In this document: piece after piece, positions 1 through 9,957 of the stretch
Layout of the letters: each line of letters begins with the position of its first letter
Position numbering within the stretch: position 1 is the stretch's first letter
Assembly: GCF_009905375.1 (NCBI RefSeq)
Contig: NW_027417495.1
Coordinates: 1-64,000, forward strand
Source: Apium graveolens
Lineage: Eukaryota > Streptophyta > Magnoliopsida > Apiales > Apiaceae
DNA: 64,000 nt
Direction: 5' to 3'
Position numbers and translations under genes: made by a program
Notes under the pieces: generated by a model
The model's database searches: none
What the model saw: the letters and a program-made list of their open reading frames with translations, nothing else
Told to the model about the DNA's origin: nothing

Positions 1-1344
1 GGTTATTTTGGATATGCATGTGTGTCATTTATATTTTAATTGCAGTAAACATGTTATAAGATTTTGAGATATGCATATATTTAGGGGGAGTTTTATAATT
101 CTCCTAAATGTGTGTAATCATTAAAAAGGGGGAGATTGTAAATCCTTAGTTTGATGATCACAACACAGCAAGCCATCATGTTGTTATTTGAGAATGTCTG
201 CAGGATATAACAGCTTAATTCCATTGCTGTTTAAGTATCATGACAGGCAAGCTATCATAAGACAGTAATCTATCTCAGCAAGCTATGATCGACTATGTCA
301 GAATAACAGCAAGCCAAGATGCACAGTCCAGATTCAACACGGAAGTCGAATTTCATGAGATTTTATAGGATTCCTTCATATATATCAGTTGTAAGGACTT
401 CTCTAATATAATATACGTACATGATATATATAGAGCTCTTTTATAAAATATTTTTAATCATTCAAATATGATTTCCCTAAGAATAGGAGCTTGTTTCTCT
501 TTCAAACTCTTCTCTTATCTTCTTATTAAAACGTTTTATCCCTCTACTAAATAGAAGAGAATTTTCTGTACATTGGACATCTTTTCTTTCTCTTCTATCT
601 AACGTACAGATGAACGTTGGAAACCATCCCAACGATCTTACACGGTAGAATTGGATTCTAGCCGTTGTAATTTGTTGAGGATGTTTTCAAACGTTAATGT
701 GTGGTTATATAAGAGGTTTTCTTGCAGTTTTAAAAAAGACGAATTTGCAAGCAAAACACATACAACTCCTGACCTTTATTGTTTCTAAAATACTCTCGAG
801 CTCTAATTATATACACCGTGTTTTATCTTAGAGAGAGTCTATAGTTTGAGTTGTTAACTTATCATTGATTTGTATTGTTTCAAATTGTATTGGTTAGTTG
901 CTGGATAAGTGGCTAGGGAAACAGGGTTTAGTGGTACTTGCTAGAGGAGTTTGTACTACGGGGTAGTATAGTACTTAGAGAGCAGGTTCTTAAACAGGTT
1001 TCAGCAAGCCATTATCAGCAGCTGGGATAAAGGGAGATATATTGTTGTATCTTGTAGTTGTAACCTTCATTGATCAATAATATATTCTCTTACCAAGTTG
1101 GTAAGGGACCAGGACGTAGACCATAGGGGCTTAGGGGTCGAACCTGGCCAAAATTCTTGTGTGTTTCTATTTACTTTCCTGCACATTATTTTCTTCATTG
1201 CATTTAGTCATCTCAGCTTACTATCATTACAGATTATAGTTCAGTTGATAAAATCTCAGTAAGCTATTATCGGGTAAAATTTAAAAGTAATCCTAGTTAG
1301 CCATAATCACCTATTCACCCCGCTCCCCTCTAGGTGTAATTTCA
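1..1344 (+). mobile_element. Copia-A copy 1, 3' end with LTR (137-1344)
   Basis: Bases 1-136 are the internal 3' end of a Ty1/copia element, ending in a polypurine tract (AAAAAGGGGGAGA, about 123-135). The LTR starts with TGTAAATCC at 137 and ends GTAATTTCA at 1344, 1,208 bp. It closely matches the LTRs at 5662-6869 (inverted) and 13913-15118. The LTR has a TATA box at 706-712 and five copies of an AGCAAGC word. The flank after the LTR is AGGTG, and the inverted copy has the same flank, so flank and LTR were duplicated together. Everything upstream of base 1 lies outside the window. Confidence 0.9.
706..712 (+). promoter_or_regulatory. LTR TATA box, transcribing into the palindrome
   Basis: TATATAA lies in the LTR, and the same element occurs in the inverted LTR (about 6296-6302, minus strand) and in the 3' LTR of copy 3 (14484-14490). 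In copia LTRs a TATA box here marks the U3 promoter, with transcription starting some 30 bases downstream. From this LTR transcription would run rightward into the inverted repeat. Promoter activity is inferred. Confidence 0.6.
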
Positions 1345-2101
1345 AGGTGGACAAGAATGACACATGTGACAATGTGTGTTTGTAAACATACCACAAAATT
1401 TATATGCATAGATAATCTTATTCGTTCTCTAAAATAAAAAAGAAACATTATACTAATTATAATTATTATATAAAAATTAACTATATATAAAATTCTAATG
1501 AATTAAATAGGTTAAAATTGAATAATATTTTCTTTGAAAAAAATTTAATATACTAAATTATTGTAGAATGAAGTCTCAGTTCAAAAAGAAGAAAATGTGT
1601 GTTTAAAAGAAGGAAGAAGAAGAACCCATCAAGAACCCATATATAGACCTTCCATGTACAACTCAAGGTAGAAAAAGTGTATGTGGTAAAACTTACCACC
1701 ATCATTACCTACCTGGTCATCTAGCATTTATTTTACCTGATAACAATTTTGCATGTTGTTTACCAAAAATCTTTATGAAAAAAGAGTAAAAGTCCACCAT
1801 TGGTGGATGATGAACCTCTCTCCAAATGGGTTGAAACACTCAAAACCGATATTTTAACAAGTTAGTATTGATATAGAACTGTTTATTAACTCTTTGTTGG
1901 TCAGTGGGTCATTTCTGTTTAATTTTTATTTAAATTAATATCTATTTGTTTACCTTCTAATTAAGACCCGGGTGCTGAAAAAATGAGATAGTTTGATGGA
2001 AATGACGCTTTGCTCAAAGAATAAGAAATGTCCACATTTAGGCTGCTGCTCATACTACAAGTTAACTAGTGTACATATTAAAAATTGTTTTCACACAAAA
2101 T
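1345..2101. other. Palindrome spacer, left arm (mirrored at 4905-5661)
   Basis: This is non-coding DNA between the LTR and the first DUF724 fragment. The stretch 1571-1965 matches 17868-18250 almost base for base, so this is downstream flank of the DUF724 pseudogene. Bases 1966-2101 are absent from the 17868 copy and start the inserted block that also holds fragment A and the foldback element. I see no coding potential. Confidence 0.7.
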
Positions 2102-2585
2102 GTTATTACTTTTATTATATTTTTAGTTGTGGACCAATGTACAACAAATTGTAGTTAAGTTTTGTTTTATGACCATCAAAATGTATTGATCCTCCGTAGA
2201 CTTTTGATATAATAAGTTAGCTAGTGTCATAATGAGGCCTTGCTCACATGTGTAGCATTTTTTTTAACACACTTTTTGTTGTGCACGCACCTCGCAGGGG
2301 AGGAAATTCAATAATATACTACAATTTGTATTCAAGATATTGTTATCCCATCCTCTCAATGTAACGATCATATTTTATCATTTGTTAAGAGAAGCCCATT
2401 GTAGAAGAGTATTGAGTCCATGTCGGCATTTGGCCTGTTCCCCCTAGAATCCACACTTTCAAACCTTGTTCTCGGAAAAAAGGGTTCTAGTGAGGATCAT
2501 CAATAACTTTAATGGTTGCCTTTGTCAATGTTGTTGAGAAGAGACGCACATTGTGACCTGATGACCCAAAAATATTTTAGATGAT
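2102..2585 (+). pseudogene. DUF724-domain gene fragment A
   Basis: This is a broken plus-strand copy of the start of the DUF724 domain. Near 2399-2585 the sequence still encodes fragments resembling the family pattern (a LESM-like lead-in, a MVAFV-like core and the EKRR stretch), but stop codons and indels prevent translation. It aligns with 3502-3985 of the central fragment, including the upstream non-coding part from the TTATTAC near 2102. The fragment lies opposite in direction to its neighbour fragment B. DUF724 proteins are plant-specific and often linked to Agenet domains, and no Agenet domain is visible here. It is probably a captured gene piece. Confidence 0.65.
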
Positions 2586-2745
2586 ATGTTTCTTTTTTTT
2601 GGGACTCTCAATCATTCATAACCAATTTCTTTCATCTTATTGGTTAGTGTTACATACTGACTTTATTGTGACACTAACCAATAAGATGGAAAAAATAAGT
2701 TATGAATAATTGAGAATCCCCAAAAAAGGAAAAACATGCATAATT
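2584..2745. mobile_element. Small foldback (MITE-like) element
   Basis: A left arm starting GGGACTCTCAATCATTCATA is followed about 75 bases later by its imperfect reverse complement, giving a hairpin of some 160 bp with only a short loop near 2655-2670. There is no coding sequence. The hairpin sits between two oppositely directed DUF724 fragments, so its boundaries merge with T-rich and A-rich flanks and the target-site duplication cannot be fixed. The superfamily is not clear to me. Confidence 0.6.
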
Positions 2746-3501
2746 CTGTCATACGGAGATAGTCATTCTCTATCTGTCTTATTTCAGATGAGTAACAGTT
2801 GAATTTTTGTGCTCTTTAATTGACAAAGCTAAGGTAAACGTATGCGATTATTAAAATCTTTTATTTTCTCTTCCACTTCCTCGATCTGATCTGTAGGTTT
2901 TCTTTGTGTTAGCTTTATGTTGTTCCGGCTTGTCCTTTATTGATAGCAATTGTACTACATGCTCACGTACTATATTGACATCAAACCCATTATATTCCAA
3001 TTTATGAAGGATTTCCACCATATCTTTTAAAATATTTTTTGGGTCATGAGGTTGCAAGGGTCGTTTCTTCTCAACAACACTGACAAAGGCAACCATTAAA
3101 GGTTTGCCGATCCTTCACAGGGAACCCTTTTTTCCGAGAACAAGTTTTGAAAGTGTGGCGTCTCGGGGAACAGGCCGAATACCGACATAGACTCATACCC
3201 TTCTAGAGTGAGCTTCTCTTAACAAATGATAAAATATGATCATTACATTGAGAGGATGGGATAACAATATCTTGACCACAAATTCTAGTATATTGATTGA
3301 ATTTCCTCCCTTAATGGTGCGTGCACCAGCAAATAGTGTATTACAAAAAACTGCTACACATGTGAGCAAGGCCTTCATCACTAGTTAACTTATTATATCA
3401 AAAGTCTACGGAGGATCAATACATTATGATGGTCATAAAATAAAACTTCACTACAATTTATTGCACTTTGGTCCATAAATAAAAATATAATAAAAAGTAA
3501 T
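2746..3501 (-). pseudogene. DUF724-domain gene fragment B (left of axis)
   Basis: This is the minus-strand mirror of the fragment at 3502-4257. An open stretch of 81 codons (2851-3096) covers the middle of the domain, with the MVAFVSVVEKK start and the LEYNGFDVNIV core. Compared with its mirror, this copy carries a one-base loss near 2897 that shifts the frame after the NTKK residues, plus small indels near 3106-3126 that break the N-terminal part. It is colinear with 18268-18915. It is non-functional and probably a byproduct of the palindrome. Confidence 0.7.
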
Positions 3502-4257
3502 ATTACTTTTTATTATATTTTTATTTATGGACCAAAGTGCAATAAATTGTAGTGAAGTTTTATTTTATGACCATCATAATGTATTGATCCTCCGTAGACT
3601 TTTGATATAATAAGTTAACTAGTGATGAAGGCCTTGCTCACATGTGTAGCAGTTTTTTGTAATACACTATTTGCTGGTGCACGCACCATTAAGGGGAGGA
3701 AATTCAATCAATATACTAGAATTTGTGGTCAAGATATTGTTATCCCATCCTCTCAATGTAATGATCATATTTTATCATTTGTTAAGAGAAGCTCACTCTA
3801 GAAGGGTATGAGTCTATGTCGGTATTCGGCCTGTTCCCCGAGACGCCACACTTTCAAAACTTGTTCTCGGAAAAAAGGGTTCCCGTGAAGGATCGGCAAA
3901 AACCTTTAATGGTTGCCTTTGTCAGTGTTGTTGAGAAGAAACGACCCTTGCAACCTCATGACCCAAAAAATATTTTAAAAGATATGGTGGAAATCCTTCA
4001 TAAATTGGAATATAATGGGTTTGATGTCAATATAGTACGTGAGCATGTAGTACAATTGCTATCAATAAAGGACAAGCCGGAACAACATAAAGCTAACACA
4101 AAGAAACCTACAGATCAGATCGAGGAAGTGGAAGAGAAAATAAAAGATTTTAATAATCGCATACGTTTACCTTAGCTTTGTCAATTAAAGAGCACAAAAA
4201 TTCAACTGTTACTCATCTGAAATAAGACAGATAGAGAATGACTATCTCCGTATGACA
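3502..4257 (+). pseudogene. DUF724-domain gene fragment B' (119-codon ORF at 3816-4175)
   Basis: This is the best preserved DUF724 piece in the palindrome. The open frame 3816-4175 reads through MSVFGLFPETPHFQNLF, then a MVAFVSVVEKK block, then LEYNGFDVNIVREHV and LLSIKDK. This matches the usual order of DUF724: PQ.PHF motif, hydrophobic MVSFV block, hKhGFDV, LLxIKD, then a basic coiled-coil tail. Upstream, in another frame, remains of a SP..KSLESM lead-in show a frameshift before the first methionine. The frame ends right after a coiled-coil-like EEVEEKIKDFNNRI stretch, short of the full domain. It lacks the rest of a normal gene and is best read as a captured fragment. Confidence 0.72.
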
Positions 4258-4420
4258 GAATTATGCATGTTTTTCCTTTTTTGGGGATTCTCAATTATTC
4301 ATAACTTATTTTTTCCATCTTATTGGTTAGTGTCACAATAAAGTCAGTATGTAACACTAACCAATAAGATGAAAGAAATTGGTTATGAATGATTGAGAGT
4401 CCCAAAAAAAAGAAACATAT
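4258..4420. mobile_element. Foldback element, mirror copy
   Basis: This is the reverse-complement counterpart of the hairpin at 2584-2745, with the same two inverted arms and short loop. Its presence in both arms shows that it was in place before the inverted duplication formed. Confidence 0.6.
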
Positions 4421-4904
4421 CATCTAAAATATTTTTTGGGTCATCAGGTCACAATGTGCGTCTCTTCTCAACAACATTGACAAAGGCAACCATTAAAGTT
4501 ATTGATGATCCTCACTAGAACCCTTTTTTCCGAGAACAAGGTTTGAAAGTGTGGATTCTAGGGGGAACAGGCCAAATGCCGACATGGACTCAATACTCTT
4601 CTACAATGGGCTTCTCTTAACAAATGATAAAATATGATCGTTACATTGAGAGGATGGGATAACAATATCTTGAATACAAATTGTAGTATATTTATTGAAT
4701 TTCCTCCCCTGCGAGGTGCGTGCACAACAAAAAGTGTGTTAAAAAAAATGCTACACATGTGAGCAAGGCCTTCATTATGACACTAGCTAACTTATTATAT
4801 CAAAAGTCTACGGAGGATCAATACATTTTGATGGTCATAAAACAAAACTTAACTACAATTTGTTGTACATTGGTCCACAACTAAAAATATAATAAAAAGT
4901 AATA
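4420..4904 (-). pseudogene. DUF724-domain gene fragment A' (mirror of fragment A)
   Basis: This is the mirror image of 2102-2585, minus strand. It holds the same degenerate start of the DUF724 domain, with the same stop codons and indels relative to fragment B'. No open frame covers the domain. Confidence 0.62.
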
Positions 4905-7356
4905 ACATTTTGTGTGAAAACAATTTTTAATATGTACACTAGTTAACTTGTAGTATGAGCAGCAGCCTAAATGTGGACATTTCTTATTCTTTGAGCAAAG
5001 CGTCATTTCCATCAAACTATCTCATTTTTTCAGCACCCGGGTCTTAATTAGAAGGTAAACAAATAGATATTAATTTAAATAAAAATTAAACAGAAATGAC
5101 CACTGACCAACAAAGAGTTAATAAACAGTTCTATATCAATACTAACTTGTTAAAATATCGGTTTTGAGTGTTTCAACCCATTTGGAGAGAGGTTCATCAT
5201 CCACCAATGGTGGACTTTTACTCTTTTTTCATAAAGATTTTTGGTAAACAACATGCAAAATTGTTATCAGGTAAAATAAATGCTAGATGACCAGGTAGGT
5301 AATGATGGTGGTAAGTTTTACCACATACACTTTTTCTACCTTGAGTTGTACATGGAAGGTCTATATATGGGTTCTTGATGGGTTCTTCTTCTTCCTTCTT
5401 TTAAACACACATTTTCTTCTTTTTGAACTGAGACTTCATTCTACAATAATTTAGTATATTAATTTTTTTCAAAGAAAATATTATTCAATTTTAACCTATT
5501 TAATTCATTAGAATTTTATATATAGTTAATTTTTATATAATAATTATAATTAGTATAATGTTTCTTTTTTATTTTAGAGAACGAATAAGATTATCTATGC
5601 ATATAAATTTTGTGGTATGTTTACAAACACACATTGTCACATGTGTCATTCTTGTCCACCTTGAAATTACACCTAGAGGGGAGCGGGGTGAATAGGTGAT
5701 TATGGCTAACTAGGATTACTTTTAAATTTTACCCGATAATAGCTTACTGAGATTTTATCAACTGAACTATAATCTGATAATGATAGTAAGCTGAGATGAC
5801 TAAATGCAATGAAGAAAATAATGTGCAGGAAAGTAAATAGAACACACAAGAATTTTGGCCAGGTTCGACCCCTAAGCCCCTATGGTCTACGTCCTGGTCC
5901 CTTACCAACTTGGTAAGAGAATATATTATTGATCAATGAAGGTTACAACTACAAGATACAACAATATATCTCCCTTTATCCCAGCTGCTGATAATGGCTT
6001 GCTGAAACCCTGTTTAAGAACCTGCTCTCTAAGTACTATACTACCCCGTAGTACAAACTCCTCTAGCAAGTACCACTAAACCCTTGTTTCCCTAGCCAAC
6101 TTATCCAGCAACTAACCAATACAATTTGAACAATACAAATCAATGATAAAGTTTACAACTCAAACTATAGACTCTCTCTAAGATAAAACACGTGTATATA
6201 ATTAGAGCTCGAGAGTATTTTAGAAACAATAAAGGTCAGGAGTTGTATGTGTTTTGCTTGCAAATTCGTCTTTTTTAAAACTGCAAGAAAACCTCTTATA
6301 TAACCACACATTAACGTTTGAAAACAGCCTCAACAAATTACAACGGCTAGAATCCAATTCTACCGTGTAAGATCGTTGGGATGGTTTCCAACGTTCATCT
6401 GTACGTTAGATAGAAGAGAAAGAAAGATGTCCAATGTACAGAAAATATCTCTTCTATTTAGTAGAGGATAAAACGTTTTAATAAGAAGATAAGAGAAAGA
6501 GTTTGAAAGAGAAACAAGCTCCTATTCTTTAGGAAATCAATTTGAATGATTAAAAATATTTTATAAAAGAGCTCTATATATATCATGTACGTATATTATA
6601 TTAGAGAAGTCCTTACAACTGATATATATGAAGATCCTATAAAATCTCCATGAAATTCGACTTCCTTGTTGAATCTGGACTGTGCATCTTGGCTTGCTGT
6701 TATTCTGACATAGTCGATCATAGCTTGCTGAGATAGATTACTGTCTTATGATAGCTTGCTGTCATGATACTTAAACAGCAATGGAATTAAGCTGTTATAT
6801 CCTGCAGACATTCTCAAATAACAACATGATGGCTTGCTGTGTTGTGATCATCAAAACTAAGGATTTACAATCTCCCCCTTTTTAATGATTACACACATTT
6901 AGGAGAATTATAAAACTCCCCCTAAATATATGCATATCTCAAAATCTTATAACATGTTACTGCAATTAAAATATAAATGACACACATGCATATCCAAAAT
7001 AACCAACATAGTAGCATTATATCATTACATCAATTCTTAAAAACTAAAAGTCAATTTAAACCAAGTAGCATCATAAACCAAGTAGCAAACCACAGATTAA
7101 ACATAAGCCAACTAGTCAACAGAAATTCTTAACCATAAGTCAACAGAAGATAGTCTTAATAACCAAACAATTCTTAACCATAAGTCAACATAAGATAGTC
7201 TTAATAACCAAACAGAAATAAACATAAGCATCATAAAATAAGTCTCATAAAATAAGTCTCCTAAATTTCTCCCCCTTAAAGCATCAAAAAGATCTAGGTT
7301 GAATGCTGATCAGAAGTGTTGACAGCATCATCCTTTGGAGAAAAATAAGCATCTAG

Positions 7357-8571
7357 CTAATCTTCATTTTCCACATTTCCAGGAGCATTTACCAAATCAT
7401 CTAGTCCAGTTTCCAAAACAACATTTGATTGAGAAGCCGAGGGTTTTGCAGCAGACATGAAGTTTAGCATAATATCTTTCAATCCCTTAATCTCAGTCTT
7501 CAGCTGATTCACTTGCTCTGTAGTAGCATCCATATGTCCAAAAAGCAGAGTATTGTCATCTTGAATACCCTTAAGCAATTGCATCATCTCAGCAGTTGGA
7601 GAAAAGGCTGAGGGCTCAGCTACAGCAGGGGTTTCAGTAGGTAGAGTAGGAATGATCCTGACCAACTCACCTTTTTCAATATGCAAGTTGGACATTGCTA
7701 AGGTTTTAGCATCCAACATCTCCTTTACAGACAACTTATCAGCAGACTTAAGATCAATCTTAAACGAGTCAAAAATCTTGGATAATAACAACCCATAAGC
7801 CAAACCTATTTTCTTCTGATTCACAGCAGCTAGCATATTCTTGAGAATCAAATGAGATAAGTCAAAAGCCCTACCGGCTAAAATCATGGCAACCACAGTA
7901 ACATCCTGACAACTGAAAGTGGATTTGTTTCCACCTCTAGGACACACATTAGCACGATAGATTTTAAACAGAAAATGAGCCATTGGAGTGACTAAAGTAG
8001 TGGATGGAGGTTGGGGATTTTCTTCCATATTGCTATCAGACCCTAACAACAACTTAAATTGATCCATTATAGAAAAATCAGGTAACACAACATAACCCTT
8101 TCCAGTAAAAACCTCAGTCTCAGTTGGATTCTCAAACTTAATTAATGAGCTAAGAAAAGGAGGGTTCAATCGAATGCGCTTATCATGAACTGTGGACACA
8201 CAATTACCAAACTTATCCTCATGCAAATTTGCATAAAATTCACGAACTAAATTAGGGTAATAAACTTTTGGTAATTCAAGCACAAAATTATCCATACCAA
8301 CAGTCTTAAACAAAGCTAAAGCACCAGATTGTTGAAGAAGCTTACCGACGACTGGAATACCAGGAAGAATGGGATGAGAATCCAATGCATTCTCAATGAA
8401 CCTCTGTTCCAAATTCGGAGAGTCAAATGATAGAGTGATCTTGAGCTTCTTGGAATCAGGAGTTTGAGACACTTCATCGGCACTTTCATTTCCCAAATCA
8501 ACCACAGTGTTATCTTGTTTAGAGACAGAACGATTGGCAAGAAGACCTGATTTCCTTGTTGTTCGAACCAT
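7357..8571 (-). CDS. Third ORF of Copia-A, putative plant transposon protein
   Basis: An uninterrupted 404-codon frame lies between pol and the 3' LTR, in sense with the element. The N-terminal 50 residues are basic and disordered (MVRTTRKSG). Residues about 65-300 look globular and contain VREFYANL, a pattern I associate with the family annotated as putative plant transposon protein. A Gln/Glu-rich, probably coiled-coil tail follows (about residues 330-380), with an acidic end. I see no signal peptide and no clear membrane segment, so nothing supports an envelope role beyond position. The start is the first ATG after a TATA box about 95 bases upstream. It is the only long coding sequence of this family here without a stop, which suggests a younger insertion or selection. 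Function unknown. Confidence 0.72.
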   Translation of the reverse strand: MVRTTRKSGLLANRSVSKQDNTVVDLGNESADEVSQTPDSKKLKITLSFDSPNLEQRFIENALDSHPILPGIPVVGKLLQQSGALALFKTVGMDNFVLELPKVYYPNLVREFYANLHEDKFGNCVSTVHDKRIRLNPPFLSSLIKFENPTETEVFTGKGYVVLPDFSIMDQFKLLLGSDSNMEENPQPPSTTLVTPMAHFLFKIYRANVCPRGGNKSTFSCQDVTVVAMILAGRAFDLSHLILKNMLAAVNQKKIGLAYGLLLSKIFDSFKIDLKSADKLSVKEMLDAKTLAMSNLHIEKGELVRIIPTLPTETPAVAEPSAFSPTAEMMQLLKGIQDDNTLLFGHMDATTEQVNQLKTEIKGLKDIMLNFMSAAKPSASQSNVVLETGLDDLVNAPGNVENED

Positions 8572-8665
8572 GATGAGATCAAATTGCGATGATGTTGGAG
8601 AGAAGACAGTAAGTAGAAAAATAACTGAGCGGCGGTGAAATAAGAAGTGAAACCCTAACCCGTGT

Positions 8666-8673
8666 TTTTTATA
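8666..8673 (-). promoter_or_regulatory. TATA box of the Copia-A third ORF
   Basis: On the minus strand GCTATAAAAA lies about 95 bases before the ATG at 8571, leaving room for a leader of about 65 bases. An AAACCCTAA-type telo-box relative lies just downstream on the opposite strand (8650-8660). It suggests the third ORF is made from its own transcript. Not tested. Confidence 0.45.
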
Positions 8674-8967
8674 GCCTTTTTAGGGGAGAATTTAGGATAA
8701 GATTTAAAAACAAATAATAATTATCCTAATTCTAACACTTATCAAAATAACATCTTAAATCTATCTAAAACACCACAATTAGCACTTTAATCATTTAACA
8801 ATTAAATCAGCAAATCATGCAAATATTTAAACATAATTAAACAGAGAATGACATATCATAATTAACAAAAAATAACTTAACACAAAAAAATGTCATTTAA
8901 ATAACCAATCATAGTAAAAAAAATGATAGTAAGCCAACATTACCAAATTTTCAAAGATAGCTTGCCA

Positions 8968-9070
8968 TTATACACTGCACATGCCAAGTTCCCTTCGAAT
9001 GGTTGAAAATCTTGCTTCGCCAAGGGGTTTTGTAAAGATATCTGCCAATTGATATTCAGTAGGTACAACC
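8968..9070 (-). pseudogene. C-terminal end of Copia-A pol (RNase H)
   Basis: The minus-strand codons read VPTEYQLADIFTKPLG..., the usual end of copia RNase H, closing with ...LGMCSV and TAA at 8970-8968. They match the end of pol of copy 3 (13100-13224). Homology stops at about 9070, where the head-to-head junction begins. Confidence 0.85.
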
Positions 9071-9108
9071 CATAGATCTTCGTCTGACTCATCTGCAGGA
9101 ATGTATCT

Positions 9109-9957
9109 ATGGGTGAATATTACTCTCTTAAAGCTGAAAATAGCAAGCTAAAAGAGAAGAATAATTATCTCAAGACTATGGTTCAAGATTTGATGAGCAA
9201 AGTAGATACTTGGATTGACAAGAAGGTACCTACACAAGCTGACAAAGAGGCTGAAATCAAGGATCTTCAAGCTAAAGTTAGTCATGTGGAAAACTTCAAC
9301 AAAATTCTCCTCAAAAGAAACAAGACTCAGTTAATGGAGATCACAGAGTTAAAGAAGGAGATTGAAGCAAGGGATGAATGTTTGGAGCTGTTCAAAATCA
9401 GAGAATCAATAGATGCAACACCTTCAAATCAAGCAGAAGAACCATCTCAGCAAGCTGAAATCATAAGTCAGCAAGCTGAAAAGATTGATCTGCTCACAAA
9501 GGAAGTGGAGGATCTAAAAAAGGGCATGGGATCGTTTGTTCAAGGAGAAGAAAGTCTCAAATCTATGATGAACAACACAAATATTCCATTGGTCAGAGAA
9601 GGAATTGGAATGAATGCAAACAAGAAGGACAAAGCTCTAAGATATGAAGGAAAACATGGCATACCCTATGATTATGCTATGCCTTGGAAGATATGCAACA
9701 GATGTGGAAAGAAAGGGCATCTTGAAAAGCATTGCAAAGTTCAGAATGGACAAAAATCATACCATGGAGGAAATAAACAGAAAACAGCTTACTATGATCA
9801 GAATGGCAGAACAAAGACAGCTTACCATCATCAGGTTGGCAGAGTTAAATCACCTAGATTTATCCAAAAATGGATAAAGAAATCTGATTTACATGTTTTA
9901 TATGTTTTATCTGCTAACCATGTCGGACCCAACAAACTTTGGGTACCAAAAGGTTGA
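9109..9957 (+). pseudogene. Copia-A gag, C-terminal part
   Basis: An open frame of 282 codons encodes the C-terminal part of gag. Residues about 1-170 are Lys/Glu-rich heptad-like sequence, probably coiled coil, with two QQAE repeats. A single zinc knuckle CNRCGKKGHLEKHC lies at 9694-9735, followed by a basic tail ending LWVPKG and TGA. A knuckle and a VWVPK-like end are usual for Sirevirus gag. The N-terminal capsid part is missing because of the junction at about 9070-9108, so the ATG at 9109 is probably internal. The frame is the same as that of pol downstream. Confidence 0.82.

Larger units (their letters stand above)
1..7006. repeat. Giant imperfect palindrome (arms of at least 3.5 kb)
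   Basis: Reading inward from both ends, the sequence is the reverse complement of itself. The axis lies between 3501 and 3502, in AGTAAT/ATTACT. Paired positions sum to about 7003 near the axis and 7006 at the outer edge, so a few small indels separate the arms. Each arm contains, from outside in: the 3' tail of a copia element, a full 1.2-kb LTR, about 760 bp of spacer, a DUF724 gene fragment, a foldback element, and a second DUF724 fragment in the opposite direction. The left arm reaches the window edge, so the palindrome probably continues outside. The arms differ by scattered substitutions and short indels. This argues against a simple copied-read artefact but does not exclude one. Confidence 0.93.
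5662..9070 (-). mobile_element. Copia-A copy 2: pol end, third ORF and LTR, minus strand
   Basis: Read on the minus strand, the order is the last 30-odd codons of pol (9070-8968), a non-coding promoter-like stretch, an intact third ORF (8571-7357), a 3' non-coding region, a polypurine tract (6884-6871) and a 1,208-bp LTR (6869-5662). The LTR has TG...CA ends and the same AGGTG flank as copy 1. The 3' region at 7100-7260 contains short partial duplications of a TTCTGTTGACTTATGG-type unit. Upstream parts of the element are missing: at about 9070 it is joined head-to-head to copy 3. Confidence 0.85.

Noticed and set aside
3816..4175. A functional DUF724 gene
   Set aside because: It lacks the upstream part of the domain and the rest of the gene, it is mirrored in the opposite arm, and related copies are full of stops.
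1..7006. Pure assembly artefact
   Set aside because: Not excluded, but the arms differ at many scattered sites including indels, and they contain the sequence found in single orientation at 17868; kept as a real feature with the read check stated.
7357..8571. Envelope protein
   Set aside because: Position fits, but I see no signal peptide, no clear membrane segment and no cysteine pattern; only an unknown third ORF is supported.
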